This document shows positions 1 to 10,600 of a stretch of DNA of 64,000 nucleotides, one piece after another. The translations under genes and the position numbers were made by a program. The notes below the pieces were generated by a model, which was not told the DNA's origin, ran no database searches, and was given only the letters and a program-made list of their open reading frames with translations. Origin of the DNA: Paratinospora sagittata (Eukaryota > Streptophyta > Magnoliopsida > Ranunculales > Menispermaceae); contig CM069607.1 in NCBI GenBank assembly GCA_035771175.1, positions 22,390,001 to 22,454,000 on the forward strand. The letters are read 5' to 3'. Numbering within the stretch: the first letter of the stretch is position 1; every line of letters begins with the position of its first letter.

Positions 1-409
1 GTAAACAATTTTTCTTTGAAATTTTATTTTTCAAAAACTCGATTAATCAAATCAATACTTAAGTTTTTTGGATCAAATCAAACGTTCAAAAAATGGTTCA
101 AATGGTTCAGAAAAGCGATTGAAAGACCTTCGAACAAAATCAATAGAAATCATTTTCTTTGAATTTCAAAGTCTTTAAGAATAAATATTGTTTTGCTAAA
201 AAGAGATTTCGAGTAATGGTTATACAATCTAATATTTAACTCTTTTAACCTTGATCTTGATAACTTGACTTAGTATGAACTTGACTGATTGAGACTTGAC
301 TTTCTTCCAACTAATTTACTGGAACACTTCAACAACATCATTAGATCATTAGATTGAGTGATTTGGAATCATCAAAACATTCTTTCATGGGGTTCTTTTT
401 GAGATAACA
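1..409 (-). mobile_element. Element H: start (U3 side) of its 3' LTR, cut by window edge
   Basis: Read on the minus strand, the LTR starts at 409 with TGTTATCTCAAA and runs off the left edge. Its first roughly 150 bp align with the start of the element A LTR at 3875 (TGTTATCTCAATG, then a CCCCATGA block, a TTTTGATGATTCCAAAT block and an ATCAAGATCAAGG block), with more differences than the A copies show between themselves. A polypurine tract lies directly upstream at 410-436. Together these mark it as the 3' LTR of the old minus-strand element H. The other end is outside the window. Confidence 0.75.
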
Positions 410-436
410 ATCTACCCCTTTTTGATAATTTCAAAT
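410..436 (-). other. Polypurine tract of element H
   Basis: On the minus strand the sequence ends in TCAAAAAGGGGTAGAT immediately before the LTR start at 409. The same context (a GAAATCAT-type stretch, A-run, G-run, AGAT) precedes the LTRs at 22713 and 54587, so it is the plus-strand priming site of this lineage. Confidence 0.75.
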
Positions 437-818
437 ACTTGTTAAACCTTTCAAAATAGATCAGAAAGAAGTCATAGAAATAGGCTCATGTACACAATCA
501 TAATTTTGTCAAGAAACATATTCATTTACAGATCAAACAATTATGATTCATGATTTATATTGTCAGAATTTACAAAGCATAACACATCATAGTATATCAT
601 TCGAAACATGGTATTCAAACATATTATTGAACTTTCAAACAAAAACATTGTACAAATTTACAAGACAAACATTGACAAAAAAGTAATCATCAAACAAGAT
701 CTTCTTTCCTTTTCTTCTCTTTAAATCTCTCATTTTCTCCCCCTAAGTTTATCACTTCTCTCCCTTTTGAAAACATCAACAAGGTGGTGGGAGAGCAAAT
801 CATTTCTTCTTCCCCTTC
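437..818 (-). other. 3' noncoding tail of H and last codons of its ORF2
   Basis: Noncoding, A/T-rich 3' tail of H. On the minus strand the right edge (about 790-818) encodes a short Lys-rich tail (RKGKKKK then stop). This matches the basic ORF2 end of element A at about 10720-10757 (RKRKGKRPSTS). Further down, a TTTTCAAAAGGGAG block at about 760-785 aligns with the block after the ORF2 stop in element A near 10785. No other gene is visible. Confidence 0.6.
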
Positions 819-823
819 CCTTT

Positions 824-1320
824 TGCCACACCTGGGTTGCACAAAGTGCCCCCTACCCAGGGTGATGAGTACTCCCGCAGGGCATACTCCAGCCATTATG
901 AAACCATAATATTGTCCCATCCCAGTACACAGCCTACACAACATTGTCTAGAACCCCCGGGATCATTTGTCCATGCTATTCATCATGAATAGTGCAGGGC
1001 CTCCCCCGGATTTGAACTCACAACCTCCTTATAAGGTTTGATTTCACAATCTGAGTAGCCACTGAACCATTGGCTCAGTGGTTACTCGGATTGCGAAATC
1101 AACCTATATGAGGTGTGAGGTGTGAGGTTTGAATCCGGGGGAGGCCCTGCTCTATTCATGATGAATAATGTGGACAAATGATCCCGGGGGTACTAGACAC
1201 TGTTGAGTAGGCTGTGTGTACTGAGATGGGAAAATATTATGGGTCCTTAATGGCTGGAGTATGCCTTGCGGGGGTACTCATCACCCTGGGTAGGGGGAAC
1301 TGTGTGCAACCCAGGTGTGA
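824..1320. repeat. SINE-like dimer 1 (minus copy 824-1069, plus copy 1070-1320)
   Basis: The minus copy starts at about 1069 with AATGGTTCAGTGG and ends at 824. The plus copy starts TGGCTCAGTGG and ends CCCAGGTGTGA at 1320. Both carry the internal blocks ATTCATGATGAATA, ACAAATGATC and GGCTGGAGTATGCC. Full-length head-to-head pair. Confidence 0.8.
1071..1136 (+). promoter_or_regulatory. Pol III type 2 promoter of SINE copy 2 (boxes A and B)
   Basis: Box A TGGCTCAGTGG is at 1071-1081 and box B GGTTTGAATCC (one change from GGTTCGAATCC) at 1126-1136. Spacing is in the range of tRNA-derived SINEs. An 8-bp local duplication (AGGTGTG) lengthens the interval. Confidence 0.75.
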
Positions 1321-1702
1321 CAGCCCACTCAACAGTGTCTAGTACCCCCGAGATCATTTGTCCACATTATTCATCATGAATAGTGCAGGGCCTCCCCTAG
1401 ATTCGAACTCACAACCTCCTTATAAGGTTTGATTTTGCAATCAGAGTAACCGCTGAACCAATTGGCTCAGTGGTTACTCGGATTGTGAAATCAACCTATA
1501 TGAGGTGTGAGGTTCGAATCCGGGGGAGGCCCTAAACTATTCATGATGAATAGTGTGGACAAATGATCTCGGGGGTACTAGACACTGTTGAGTGGGCTGT
1601 GTACTGGGATGGGATAATATTATGGGTCCATAATGGTTGGAGTATGCCTTGCGGGGGTACTCATGACGCTGGGTATGGGGCACTTTGTGCAACCTAGGTG
1701 TG
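1321..1702. repeat. SINE-like dimer 2 (minus copy truncated)
   Basis: The minus copy (1321-1460) lacks its distal ~100 bp and starts abruptly inside the body at CAGCCCACTCAACAG. The plus copy (1461-1702) is full length and ends AACCTAGGTGTG. The heads meet around the palindrome at 1455-1475. Confidence 0.8.
1463..1521 (+). promoter_or_regulatory. Pol III type 2 promoter of SINE copy 4
   Basis: Box A TGGCTCAGTGG at 1463-1473 and perfect box B GGTTCGAATCC at 1511-1521, 37 bp between them. Confidence 0.8.
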
Positions 1703-1712
1703 CCAATTTTGT

Positions 1713-2199
1713 CACACCTGGGTTGTACACAGTGCCCCCTACCCAGGGTGATGAGTACCCACGCAGGGCATACTCCAGCCATTATGGACCCATAATATTA
1801 TCCCATCCCAGTACACAGCCCACTCAACAGTGTGTAGTTCCCCCGGGATCATTTGTCTACACTATTCATCATGAATAGTTTAGGGCCTCCCCCAGATTCG
1901 AACTCACAACCTCCTTATAAGGTTTGATTTCGCAATCAGAGTAACCACTGAGCCAATTGGCTCAGTGGTTACTCGGACTGCAAAATCAACCTATATGAGG
2001 TGTGAGGTTCGAATCCAGGGGAGGCCCTATACTATTCATGATGAATAGTATGGACAAATGATCCCGGAGGTACTAGACACTGTTGAGTGGGCTGTATACT
2101 GGAATGAGACAATATTATGTGGTGTTATGGTTGGAGTATGCCCTGCGGGGGTACTCATCACCCTGGGTAGGGGGCATTTTGTGCAACCCAGGTGTGACA
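1713..2199. repeat. SINE-like dimer 3 (minus copy 1713-1954, plus copy 1955-2199)
   Basis: Both copies are full length. The centre reads ACCACTGAGCCAATTGGCTC, a near-perfect palindrome formed by the two facing box A regions. The outer ends are CACACCTGGG and CCCAGGTGTGACA. Confidence 0.8.
1958..2016 (+). promoter_or_regulatory. Pol III type 2 promoter of SINE copy 6
   Basis: Box A TGGCTCAGTGG at 1958-1968 and box B GGTTCGAATCC at 2006-2016, both matching the eukaryotic tRNA consensus. Confidence 0.8.
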
Positions 2200-2204
2200 C
2201 CTTT

Positions 2205-3869
2205 GGACTGCTAGATTCTTCTTTGTCCTTGTCTTTCTTAGTTGTTCTGTAATTCCTCACAAAATTCGCAAAGCAAGTCTTGAAGTTAAAAGAATTTGAG
2301 TCAAAAGGATTATTGGGATTAGTCCTCTGAAAAGATCGACGATATCTTCAAATTGTGGCCTTACCATAGATGTTGGTCTAGGAATCTCAAAGACATCATC
2401 TTCATCAGGTGGAGATGTCATGCATCTAGAAATTTGTGTAGCTAGCACAAAGTCTTTAGGCTCTACTCCAACATTAGCTTCCTTTTGTTCTTCAAATAAA
2501 TGCTCAGGCATATAAGATTTCTTACTAGGAAAACATGGCGTTGTAAAGCTTGACGCCAAAAAAGCTCTTGGAACATGAATTTCCTTCTTTCTCAACAATT
2601 CATATAACAAGTTGAACGTCTTCATATGAGTGAAGTCATCTCAAGATAAGCTTGAATGTTTCTTTTATGAAGGCTACAACTCCTTCAATTCGATTAACTG
2701 CTCTTGTAATAGTGTAAGAGAGATCCAAGATGGTAGAGGATAAGAATATAACCTTGGTTTTTATGCTAGACATCTTCTCTGACACTTGGGCAATGGAGTT
2801 AAGAATATTATCCAGCCTTCGAGCATCAACATTAAGTGGACAAGAGGCATTGGATAAGACTGTGGTTTTCAGACTTGATATGGCTTCCAAAACTATTTCA
2901 ATGTTGACTTGTGAAGATGCAGTAGATTTCAGACACAAAATTGCATCATGTATTGGCTTAAGGGAGTTTGGATTAACTGAGATTATTTTTGGATCTGAGG
3001 TTGAGGCTATGATTATCATCTTCATGCTTGAAATGTCCTCAGAGATTAAATGAAGAACACTTGTGTCCAAGGCAGTAGTAGGAGCAGGAGATTGATGGGA
3101 CAATGAACCAATAGACTCCATGATTTGCTTCAAGCTCTCTTACAAATCACTTAGACAACAAAATTCTGGTGCAACAGTACTGGTAGATGGCAAACTTGTT
3201 TTTAGATTCTCAAATTACTTCTTAAAAGTCGTTGTTATACCAGTAAGCTTATCAGAAACTTGAATCAAACCATCAATGCACTTCTTGATTTCTTCAGAAT
3301 CAATTACTCTCTGATTATTGAGCAACTTTTTTACTTCTTCTGTCATCATGGCTATATGTACCTCTTGAATCTCTTTGATCTTCTTCATCAAACTTTCTTC
3401 ATTAAAGATAATAGTAGAAGTTTGATTTGTGAAGTGGTGAACTGGTAAGGAGTATCCTCCATGATCAATGAAGGGTTGAGGTGATTGGACATCAAACCAC
3501 TCTTGTACTCTTTCTTCTTCTTCTCTTTGAACAGTTGGAAGGACTGTTGAAGTAGCTTTTTCAACAACTTTCTCGTGGGGTTCCTCTTCCATAGGAACAT
3601 CACCCCTGAAGGTTAAATCTGATGTTGTCCTCTCAGAATTAGCTCTTTCTTCTTGGGCTTGATCAACATCTACTATTTCTTCAACTTCCTCCTTGAATGG
3701 TGTGGTCTCAACACCTTGAGGAATAGCCTTGAAGTTATACCATCTCTTGTGTGCAGGAGCTTAGACATATTTCATCAACTCTAATGTGGTATGTCTTATG
3801 AAACCAAATCTATCCAATTCCTTCTTCTCTTTTGCAGCTAAATCAACACCTTCTTTATTTAGCAGAGGT
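2205..3869 (-). pseudogene. Element H ORF2, C-terminal two thirds (broken)
   Basis: Minus-strand coding remnant with several stops and frameshifts; the longest open pieces are 3215-3592, 2636-3133 and 2257-2625. From 3869 downward it first continues the ORF2 domain seen in element A (IRHTTLELMKYV aligns with IGQTTVKLMRYT), then an acidic stretch with repeated Glu. Next comes a helical, coiled-coil-like part, with a FLSSTILDLSYTITRAVNRI segment that matches 10050-10120 and 60840-60910. It ends in a Lys/Glu/Ser tail at 2205. The function of this protein is unknown. It belongs to a family found next to a copia-type gag in pol-less elements. The N-terminal pieces lie at 13169-13242, 29012-29166 and 37485-38122, separated by later insertions and an inversion. 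Confidence 0.75.
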
Positions 3870-4214
3870 GTGAGTGTTATCTCAATGTACCCCATGACAT
3901 CAATGTTTTGATGATTCCAAATATCTCCAATCTATGTATCTAATGATCTTGTCAAGTGTTTCAGATTTATCAAGAATCAAGATCAAGGAACTGAGCTCAC
4001 AAGCCTTATTGAACATCACAACTAAATTTCCAAGTCCTTCAGTACTTAGAATGTAAATTTTATCGATCAATTTGCTCTCAGCAAGATTTAATCATTTTCA
4101 AATTTTGATCATACGCTTTACGGTATTTCGAATGATTTAACTTTTCATTGTTTAATTTGAAAATTACCAAGTTTTTATTCGCATTCATCATATTTTGAAT
4201 CGCAAAACAAAACT

Positions 4215-4775
4215 ATTTTTCAAGAATCTTTCAGTGCGCTAATGTTTTAGCAGCGCCCTCCTGGACTTGATAAGTCAGGACGCCGATAAAATATTAGGAC
4301 ACTCAAGGTTGAATTGAAACTTATTAGGAAGCTTACTTGTAAGTAGTGGCCTCCCTTTTGTCAACGTTTGAGAATGTCAGGACGCAGACTTGGTTTTTGC
4401 TCGCTGGAAGTTCTCTTTGTTTTTAAGTGATTTCTATCTATAGGAACGCTGATAGTTATAAGTTGAACAAACAATCAGGACGCTACTTGTATAGGAATGC
4501 CCTCATCCTTCGAATCAACTTAATAACTTTCAGGACGCTTACTGTCTTTTAGCGCACTTAATATTGTTTTAAAAAATAGTTTCCAAATTTTAGCAAGCAC
4601 ACTTGTGAATAGCGCCCTCGTACTATTAATGTTTTAAAACAAAGCAGGACGCTAACTGTCGATTAGCGCCCTCAGGATGTAAGTTGTTTAAGTGTCATGG
4701 TAAGTCAGGATGCTTACAACTTAGTTGCGCCCTCACTTCATCGTTCGGTAAGACGTTGATGCTATATGAACGCCG
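4215..4775 (+). repeat. U3 array of inverted half-sites AGGACGCT-N11-AGCGCCCT (LTR A, 5' copy)
   Basis: About ten degenerate units of 27 bp. An 8-bp half-site like AGGACGCT is followed after 11 bp by its approximate reverse complement AGCGCCCT. Clear examples lie at about 4651-4677 (loop AACTGTCGATT) and 4707-4733. The loop varies but its length is kept. Confidence 0.85.
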
Positions 4776-5068
4776 TCAAAGGAACAAAATGACAAAAATG
4801 ATATTTCTATTGTTTTGACACGTACATCCTTTTAGCCACCTTTTCAGAACAACTTTTCGTACAAAATTCAACTTTATATATTTGTAAGAGATATTCTCAG
4901 ATTCATGAATCACGTCTCTTAAACTTTCCTTATTTGTGAATCTGGAGAAAATCAGAATGTTCATGAAATGTTCAGTTGCCATTTTCGTGATACATTCTAG
5001 CTGTTGTGAGTAAACGTTCATATTTGAAATTCAAATTCAAATGAACAACAACTTCATCTCTACAAGTC

Positions 5069-5076
5069 TATATATA
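5069..5076 (+). promoter_or_regulatory. TATA box of element A 5' LTR
   Basis: TATATATA in the context CTACAAGTCTATATATACC, conserved at 12403-12410 in the other LTR. It lies just downstream of the U3 array, as expected for the Pol II promoter. Confidence 0.65.
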
Positions 5077-5415
5077 CCAGCACTTAACAATCTTTTAAGA
5101 CCATCGAATTTTTATCTTAATGAAAAAGTTTAAGTTATTCTGGTTTCAAAGCGTTTTATTTGAATCTCTACTTATTCAAAAGTATTTCATACTAAGCTAA
5201 ATTTCTATCTTTATCTTAAAATCTATTTGAAAGCTTGAATTGTTTTCACTCAAATTTTCAGCACTATTTTAACATATATCATTCTAGCTGTAAGAAAAAT
5301 TTAAGAGATAGTTCATAGGATACAGTTGTACTTAATTTCATATCTTGTATACTGTATCAAGGTTGTAACAGTAGTTACATAAACTACTTAGTTGATATTC
5401 TTATATTCAACAAGG

Positions 5416-5660
5416 TTAGGTCTTCTCACACCCGTAAGTTGAGAAACGATCTTCTCATACTCAAAAGTTGAGAAACAGTCTTCTCATACTCATAAGTTGA
5501 GAAACGGTAGTTCTCACACCCGTAAGTTGAGAAAGCTTAGGCTTGTCTCACACCCGTATGTTAGGATAGGTTGGTCTCAAGCTTGCAAGTTGAGCAGTGT
5601 AACGGTTGTTCTCACACCTGCAAGTTAAGAAAAGGTGTAACAGTTTAATTCTCACCCGTA
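5416..5660 (+). repeat. Tandem TTCTCACACCCGTAAGTTGAGAA repeats in R/U5
   Basis: About seven imperfect copies of a ~29-bp unit whose ends TTCTCA and TGAGAA are inverted repeats, so each unit can form a small hairpin in RNA. The block lies downstream of the TATA box and is probably transcribed. Equivalent blocks occur in every LTR of this family in the window. Confidence 0.8.
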
Positions 5661-5855
5661 AGAGAATCCCTTAGTGATAAGGTTTAAAATCCTAATTTTG
5701 GAGGTTAGGTAGTGGACGTAGGCAAGTAGCCAAACCACTATAAATTGACTGTGCATATTCATTTATATTCCGCATTTTATTTTTTCTATTGTAATCAATT
5801 TTAAATTGTCTAAGTGTCCAATGCACCACCTCTTGCACATATCTAGGCCAAGAAA

Positions 5856-5867
5856 TGGTATCAGAGT
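5856..5867 (+). other. Primer binding site of element A
   Basis: TGGTATCAGAGT two bases after the LTR end; differs by one base from TGGTATCAGAGC, the complement of the plant initiator methionine tRNA 3' end. COP has the perfect form at 35638-35649. Confidence 0.85.
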
Positions 5868-5900
5868 AGTGTTGCTCTTCAAAGAAACTTTACAATTTCT

Positions 5901-7046
5901 TTGATATCAATGGCAATGACCAGAGGCACAATCATAGAAGTAGGTCAACCTTTTGATAGATCACCTCTGTTCAATAGAGATTGGTTTGAAGATTGGATGA
6001 TAAGGATGAAATCCTTTTTACGATCTAAGGATATCAGTTTGTGGGAAATGGTTGTAAACGGCTACACCATGCCCAACAAGCCTATTGAGCTATGGATAGA
6101 TAAGGAAAGACAAAATGATAAGCTTAACGCTCAAGCTATTTATGCCTTGTACTGCTCTCTACTCAAGGAAGAAGTAGAAAGTGTAGTTCATCTCGAGAGT
6201 GCCAAAGAAATTTGGGAAACACTCAAATCACTTCACTGTGAAAAGTTTAACAATCGGGATGAAAAGCTCAAATAGTCTAATAGACTACTTGATGCGTTTG
6301 AGATATTTGAGGATGAATCTCTCGATACGGCATGCAACAGATATCAATCCATTCTTGTTAGAATGCAAAAACTGAATCAGGAAATACCTGCAGAAATATC
6401 TCTAGTGTATTTCTGTGATAAGCTTCCAAAGAAATGGAATGATAAGCTTACTATATTAGCTGAATCTGTTAAACCATGGAAAATGAGTTTAAAAGAGTTA
6501 TGTGATCTCTTGAAAACCGTGGAAGGAAGAGATGAGACTAGAGACGCAGTTAGAGCATTAGAAGAGTCACTCGTCCACTTTAGGATTTTAGATAATGAGT
6601 CAGTTCATGATAATGTCCAACGTTTTATACGTCCAGTAAATGAACTTGAACACTTTGGAAAAACCATCTCTCACTCTACTTTAGTACAATACTTTCCAAA
6701 CAGTTTTCCTAAAAACTAGAAATACAAAGTAGATTTTCTAAACGAGTTTTCAAATCCACTTGAAATCAGTTTTGAAAAAATTGATTATATTTTGAGTGGA
6801 TTAGAAACTTCATCCAAGAGAGAAGACACTCTTGCAAATGCACCAAGCAGGAACGGAAGTGAAGTTGCTAATGATATATACACAATGAGTCATCAATCCT
6901 CAGTAAGCACATCCAGGACCCTCAATAAAGGATCTCCTGATAGAATGTCGAGAAAGAAGTCAGCATGGAGAACGAAGATAATGAATTATCTTAGCTGCTT
7001 CAAAATGAGACAAAGTGCTCAAGTCGAGGACTTTGCAATACCTTGA
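5901..7046 (+). pseudogene. Element A gag with two tandem UBN2-like modules
   Basis: Copia-type Gag remnant, open in pieces 5901-6275, 6363-6719 and 6792-7046, with stops near 6272 and 6717. The start region (MAMTRGTIIEVGQPFDRSPL, then NRDWFEDWMIRMKSFLRS) is the usual gag N-terminus. The first capsid-like module runs to about residue 200 (SAKEIWETL; FEDESLD; DKLPKKWNDKL). A second, related module follows (FRILDNESVHDNVQRF; ELEHFGKTISHS; SFPKN). H gag at 39211-39836 has the same double arrangement. No CCHC zinc knuckle is visible, unlike COP gag. It probably forms particles, possibly together with COP Gag. Ordinary copia gags have one such module. Confidence 0.8.
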
Positions 7047-7652
7047 GGTAAAAGTCAAAAATATACAAAGGTATAAAAGTTACTCTCATCACTGCTGATT
7101 TTATTAAAATAGATATATCTATCAGTGATTATTAGAAAGAAACTATTATCTTTAATCATGCAATGCTTAGAATGCTTAAATATTTTTGCTCATGAGTAAA
7201 TTCCTAAAGTTTGGTTGATGTGATATAAGTTGTAATATTGATTATTCAACCATACAATACTTAAGTTTAATTGATCAAGGTTGATTAATATTAGAATTTA
7301 AGCATCAATGAGGGTGCTGATAATGTTTGAGGAAGCTAATGTGCCCGAAGCCATTAGTTGTTCAAAAACTACTCATCATAAGGAGGACACTGATCTATCG
7401 CAAATGTTAGATAAATTAAACCGCTTTTAGATAATAGGTTGCGATACGTTTGAGTGTGTGTCAGGAGCGAGCTTATCACTTTAGCATCATAAAATCAAAC
7501 CTTCAATAACCTAGTAGTCATTTTCACTTTGATGCCCTAGGACGCTTCAACGAGAACTCACTAGGAATCGCTTCAAGAATTACTATTGAATCTTCACCTT
7601 TAACCTTTGGTAAATCTTGATCTTTGTTCATCTTTTAATCCTTTGATTCCTA
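7047..7652 (+). other. Spacer between gag and ORF2 of element A
   Basis: About 600 bp, A/T-rich, without a supported ORF, RNA gene or pol remnant. It ends just before the ORF2 N-terminus. The corresponding H spacer (38123-39210) carries inverted half-site units; here I see none. Confidence 0.6.
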
Positions 7653-10600
7653 TTGTATCAATTTTTGCACGATTGCCTCAGTTCTTCGTCTCTTTATGTT
7701 CGATTTTCAATAGTACCCAAACCCAAAAAGCTTCGCCCCTTTTCTGCAAGAAAGAGAGTTGTTTCTTCTTCATCACCTCTAAATAGGAGTGTGAGACCAA
7801 GAACTGAACCAACTCAGGCCGAACTGGTTGAGGAACCCACACCATCTGTACCCACACCTCCCATTGAAACCGTGTCTGGACCATCTCACCAACCTTCTTC
7901 TTCCCAGATAAGAAGAAAGGGAGATAAAGCAGAAAAGCTCATTAACCGAGTTGTAATCGATGGATGCTTTGTCGATTTCGATTTCTTCATTAACTCTCAC
8001 CTAGACATTCTATCTTTATTCGAGTTCCAAGGGTGGACAGATTTACTTACCTTCAATTTGAAATGGTACCTCAGCCTCGTCAGCCAATTCTATTTAAATG
8101 TGGTTGATAAACCCTATTCTAAATTTACAAAACAATCTATGGTAAAGGGAAAATCTGTTGAAATTTCTCCCAGATTCTTTTCTGAAGCATTTTCTTTGCC
8201 AAGTGATGAAAGTACCCACATACTTTCATTCACTAAAAATAAAGTCCAGTATCTAGGCTACAATAGCCTTTCTGTTCTTAATCTTGTCTCAAAGAAAAAG
8301 GACCACTCGTATGTTGACAAGAAACTCACAAATCAGTCATTTGAATTAATCCCCAGAATAATCCACAACATCATTACCCACATCTTTCAACCTAAATCCG
8401 GCAGCAAGGGTAATGTAAATGAATTAGACTTATTTTTGATTTGGTGTATTCTGGAAAAGAGGAAAGTGAATCTTGCCCACATCCTCATGCATGTGATGAA
8501 TACAGTGGTTTGTAGAGGAGGACGTCTGCCATTTGGTATGTACCTTACCACTCTGTTCGAGATGTGTGGTATCGATTTCAGTGAAGAAAGCTCTAAGGAG
8601 ACCAGCAGATACAACTTTATTGGTCAAACCACTGTAAAATTGATGAGATACACTTATGTCCCTCTATTGGACTAATGACTTCCAATGTCAGACGTTCCAC
8701 TTAAGGGAGAATCCAGTGGAAAAGATGAATTAAAAGAAGAAGATGTCTCAACAATAGCGAAAGAAGCTGCACAAGCTTCGACTACTCAAGAAGAATAGGT
8801 TGTGGAAGAGGAAGCTGTTACCACAGCTAACATTGAGCATGTTTCAATTGACGATGTGGAAATTGAATATGCAGAGCAAGCTATTCATGTTGAAGAACAT
8901 CTAATGGAAGTGGTGACCCAGATTGCTCAAGCCATTGTTGAAGAACATTTGATTGAGTCAGAAAATGCTGATGCAATCTTGGAGGAAATCACCAGAGAGG
9001 GAGCCAGTGAGGACTCAAATAAAAGCATCTCCAGGCCACCATCTCCATTTGATATCCCTGTATCAATGAAATCCCAAGACTCGAAAAAGACTGAGTCTGA
9101 TGATGAAAAATGTCATCATACAAAGGGTGATAATTTGGCTATCATACCCTATCAAGGAAATGACATGAATAAAAAGGCTGATGAAGAGGATCATATTGAA
9201 GATTTTCATGAGGCCAATGCTGAGTTCCAAGCAGAAGATGAAATGGAAAATATTCATAAGGAAAGCTCATCTGTTCATGAGTTGCCTTTTTATCCTTCTA
9301 CCAACAAGCTAGCAGATGAATTTTTCAAAGAGGAATATTTCCTAAGAAGAGTGAGAGAGGATGAGATTTTTGTCATGACTCAGCTAATGACTCGTTTAGA
9401 ACAAAATCAAGTTCAACTAAAGAATGAGATATTGGCAGAGGTCCAAGATTTTTCGAAATCTCAAGAAAAAGTTGAAATTAATGAGATGAAAGAATTTAAC
9501 TCTCACATGATTCAAGCAATTGCATTGCTGGAGAAAGTGACACAACAAATGGACCAACAGTTGAGTATCATGCGATCCTTGCCCACTTCATCAATCAATA
9601 ATGATTTGGTTAAGGATATTCGAGATAACATGCAACAGATGCAGCCATTCATGAAAGCCTTCGCTGCATCAATTATACAAAGATCATCCAACTCTCAACC
9701 TCCTCAAGACAGACCTCAAGCATCACAGAATCACTCAACCGAAACTATATCAAGCCATACTTCGAGTGTTGTGACTACAAAAGCTTTGCAGAAGATTTTT
9801 GAAGAACTTCAAAGCTTACGAGGAAAAGTGGTTGAGAGCTCTAAAGATAATTCCATTTCTAACACGTTACAATCTGTTTTGGATGTTATCTGGGATATGG
9901 TAACTAGCAAGACAACGCTTGACCCAGTGCTGAAGGCCATCTCTAGTCTGAAAGATAATTTAGATACTCTCAGGGCAGCACACACAGAGGATGATATGAA
10001 CCAAGATTCTAGACATTGTTACTCGTGCTTTTGAAAAGCTTCACAATTTGGAGAACAAGATGCCTTTCCTTGCCATAACCATTATGGATTTGTCATACAA
10101 TGTCATCACAGCTGCAGATTGAGTGGAAGAAGTAGTAGGTTTCTTTGAAGACCTCTTCAAGGCAATGAATAGTACGCTGCACTCTACTGTTTGGTATATT
10201 ACCTTAAGTATGAAACATTTTGGAGTGCTCTTTCATGTACTGAAGAAAGAAGGTGTCAGTGTTCCACCAGCACCAAGAGCTCGAGCCTTCACACGTCCTC
10301 AAGGACCGGAGTCTGACAAACTTCTTGGGATACTTGAATGTGAAGATGAAGAAGCATTAGATAAGAGCCTCTCCATAGAATCAGCAGAAGAGTGTCTCCA
10401 CCCCCGGATCCCTCATCAGAAACCTTACCAATCAGGCCAGAATTTGAAGGTCATACACTTTCTCTTGACTTTGCTCAAGGTCTTGCGGAACGGAAAGCAA
10501 AAGGCTTCAAACCAAGTCCACCTCTTGATCCATTTAAATTTGATGTTTCCAAGCATGCTCAAAAAAAATTCATTAAAAAATCTAGGCAGGGTGTTGTAAT

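Larger units (their letters stand above)
824..2199. mobile_element. Cluster of three head-to-head SINE-like dimers (foldback block)
   Basis: Six copies of a ~245-bp tRNA-derived SINE-like sequence alternate minus/plus three times. In each pair the 5' (tRNA-like) ends face each other, so the block folds into long hairpins. The outer ends are TGCCACACCTGGG and CCCAGGTGTGACA, which are mutual inverted repeats starting TG and ending CA. CCTTT stands on both sides (819-823 and 2200-2204) like a 5-bp target duplication. Removing the block joins H ORF2 reading frame material on both sides. Short ORFs in the block are by-products of the repeat. It could be one composite insertion or one insertion with later local duplications. 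Confidence 0.8.
3875..5853 (+). repeat. Element A 5' LTR (1979 bp)
   Basis: Long LTR with a U3 array of 27-bp inverted repeats (4215-4775), a TATA box at 5069-5076, a tandem TTCTCA...TGAGAA repeat block (about 5416-5540), and the family terminus (TAAGTGTCCAAT... then ATATCTAGGCCA). The family end GGGCCAACA has become GGCCAAGA. The LTR carries no gene; short ORFs within it are not supported. Confidence 0.9.

Noticed and set aside
1633..1878. Overlapping ORFs on both strands across 690-2260 as small conserved proteins
   Set aside because: They repeat because the SINE-like DNA repeats; both strands are equally open and box A/B signals explain the conservation.
1955..2030. True tRNA gene
   Set aside because: Boxes A and B match, but no acceptor stem or cloverleaf can be drawn around them, and ~170 bp of non-tRNA sequence follow. 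SINE head instead.
2730..3053. Plus-strand ORF of 107 codons
   Set aside because: Antisense shadow of H ORF2 (2636-3133, minus), which has protein-level matches in three other places.
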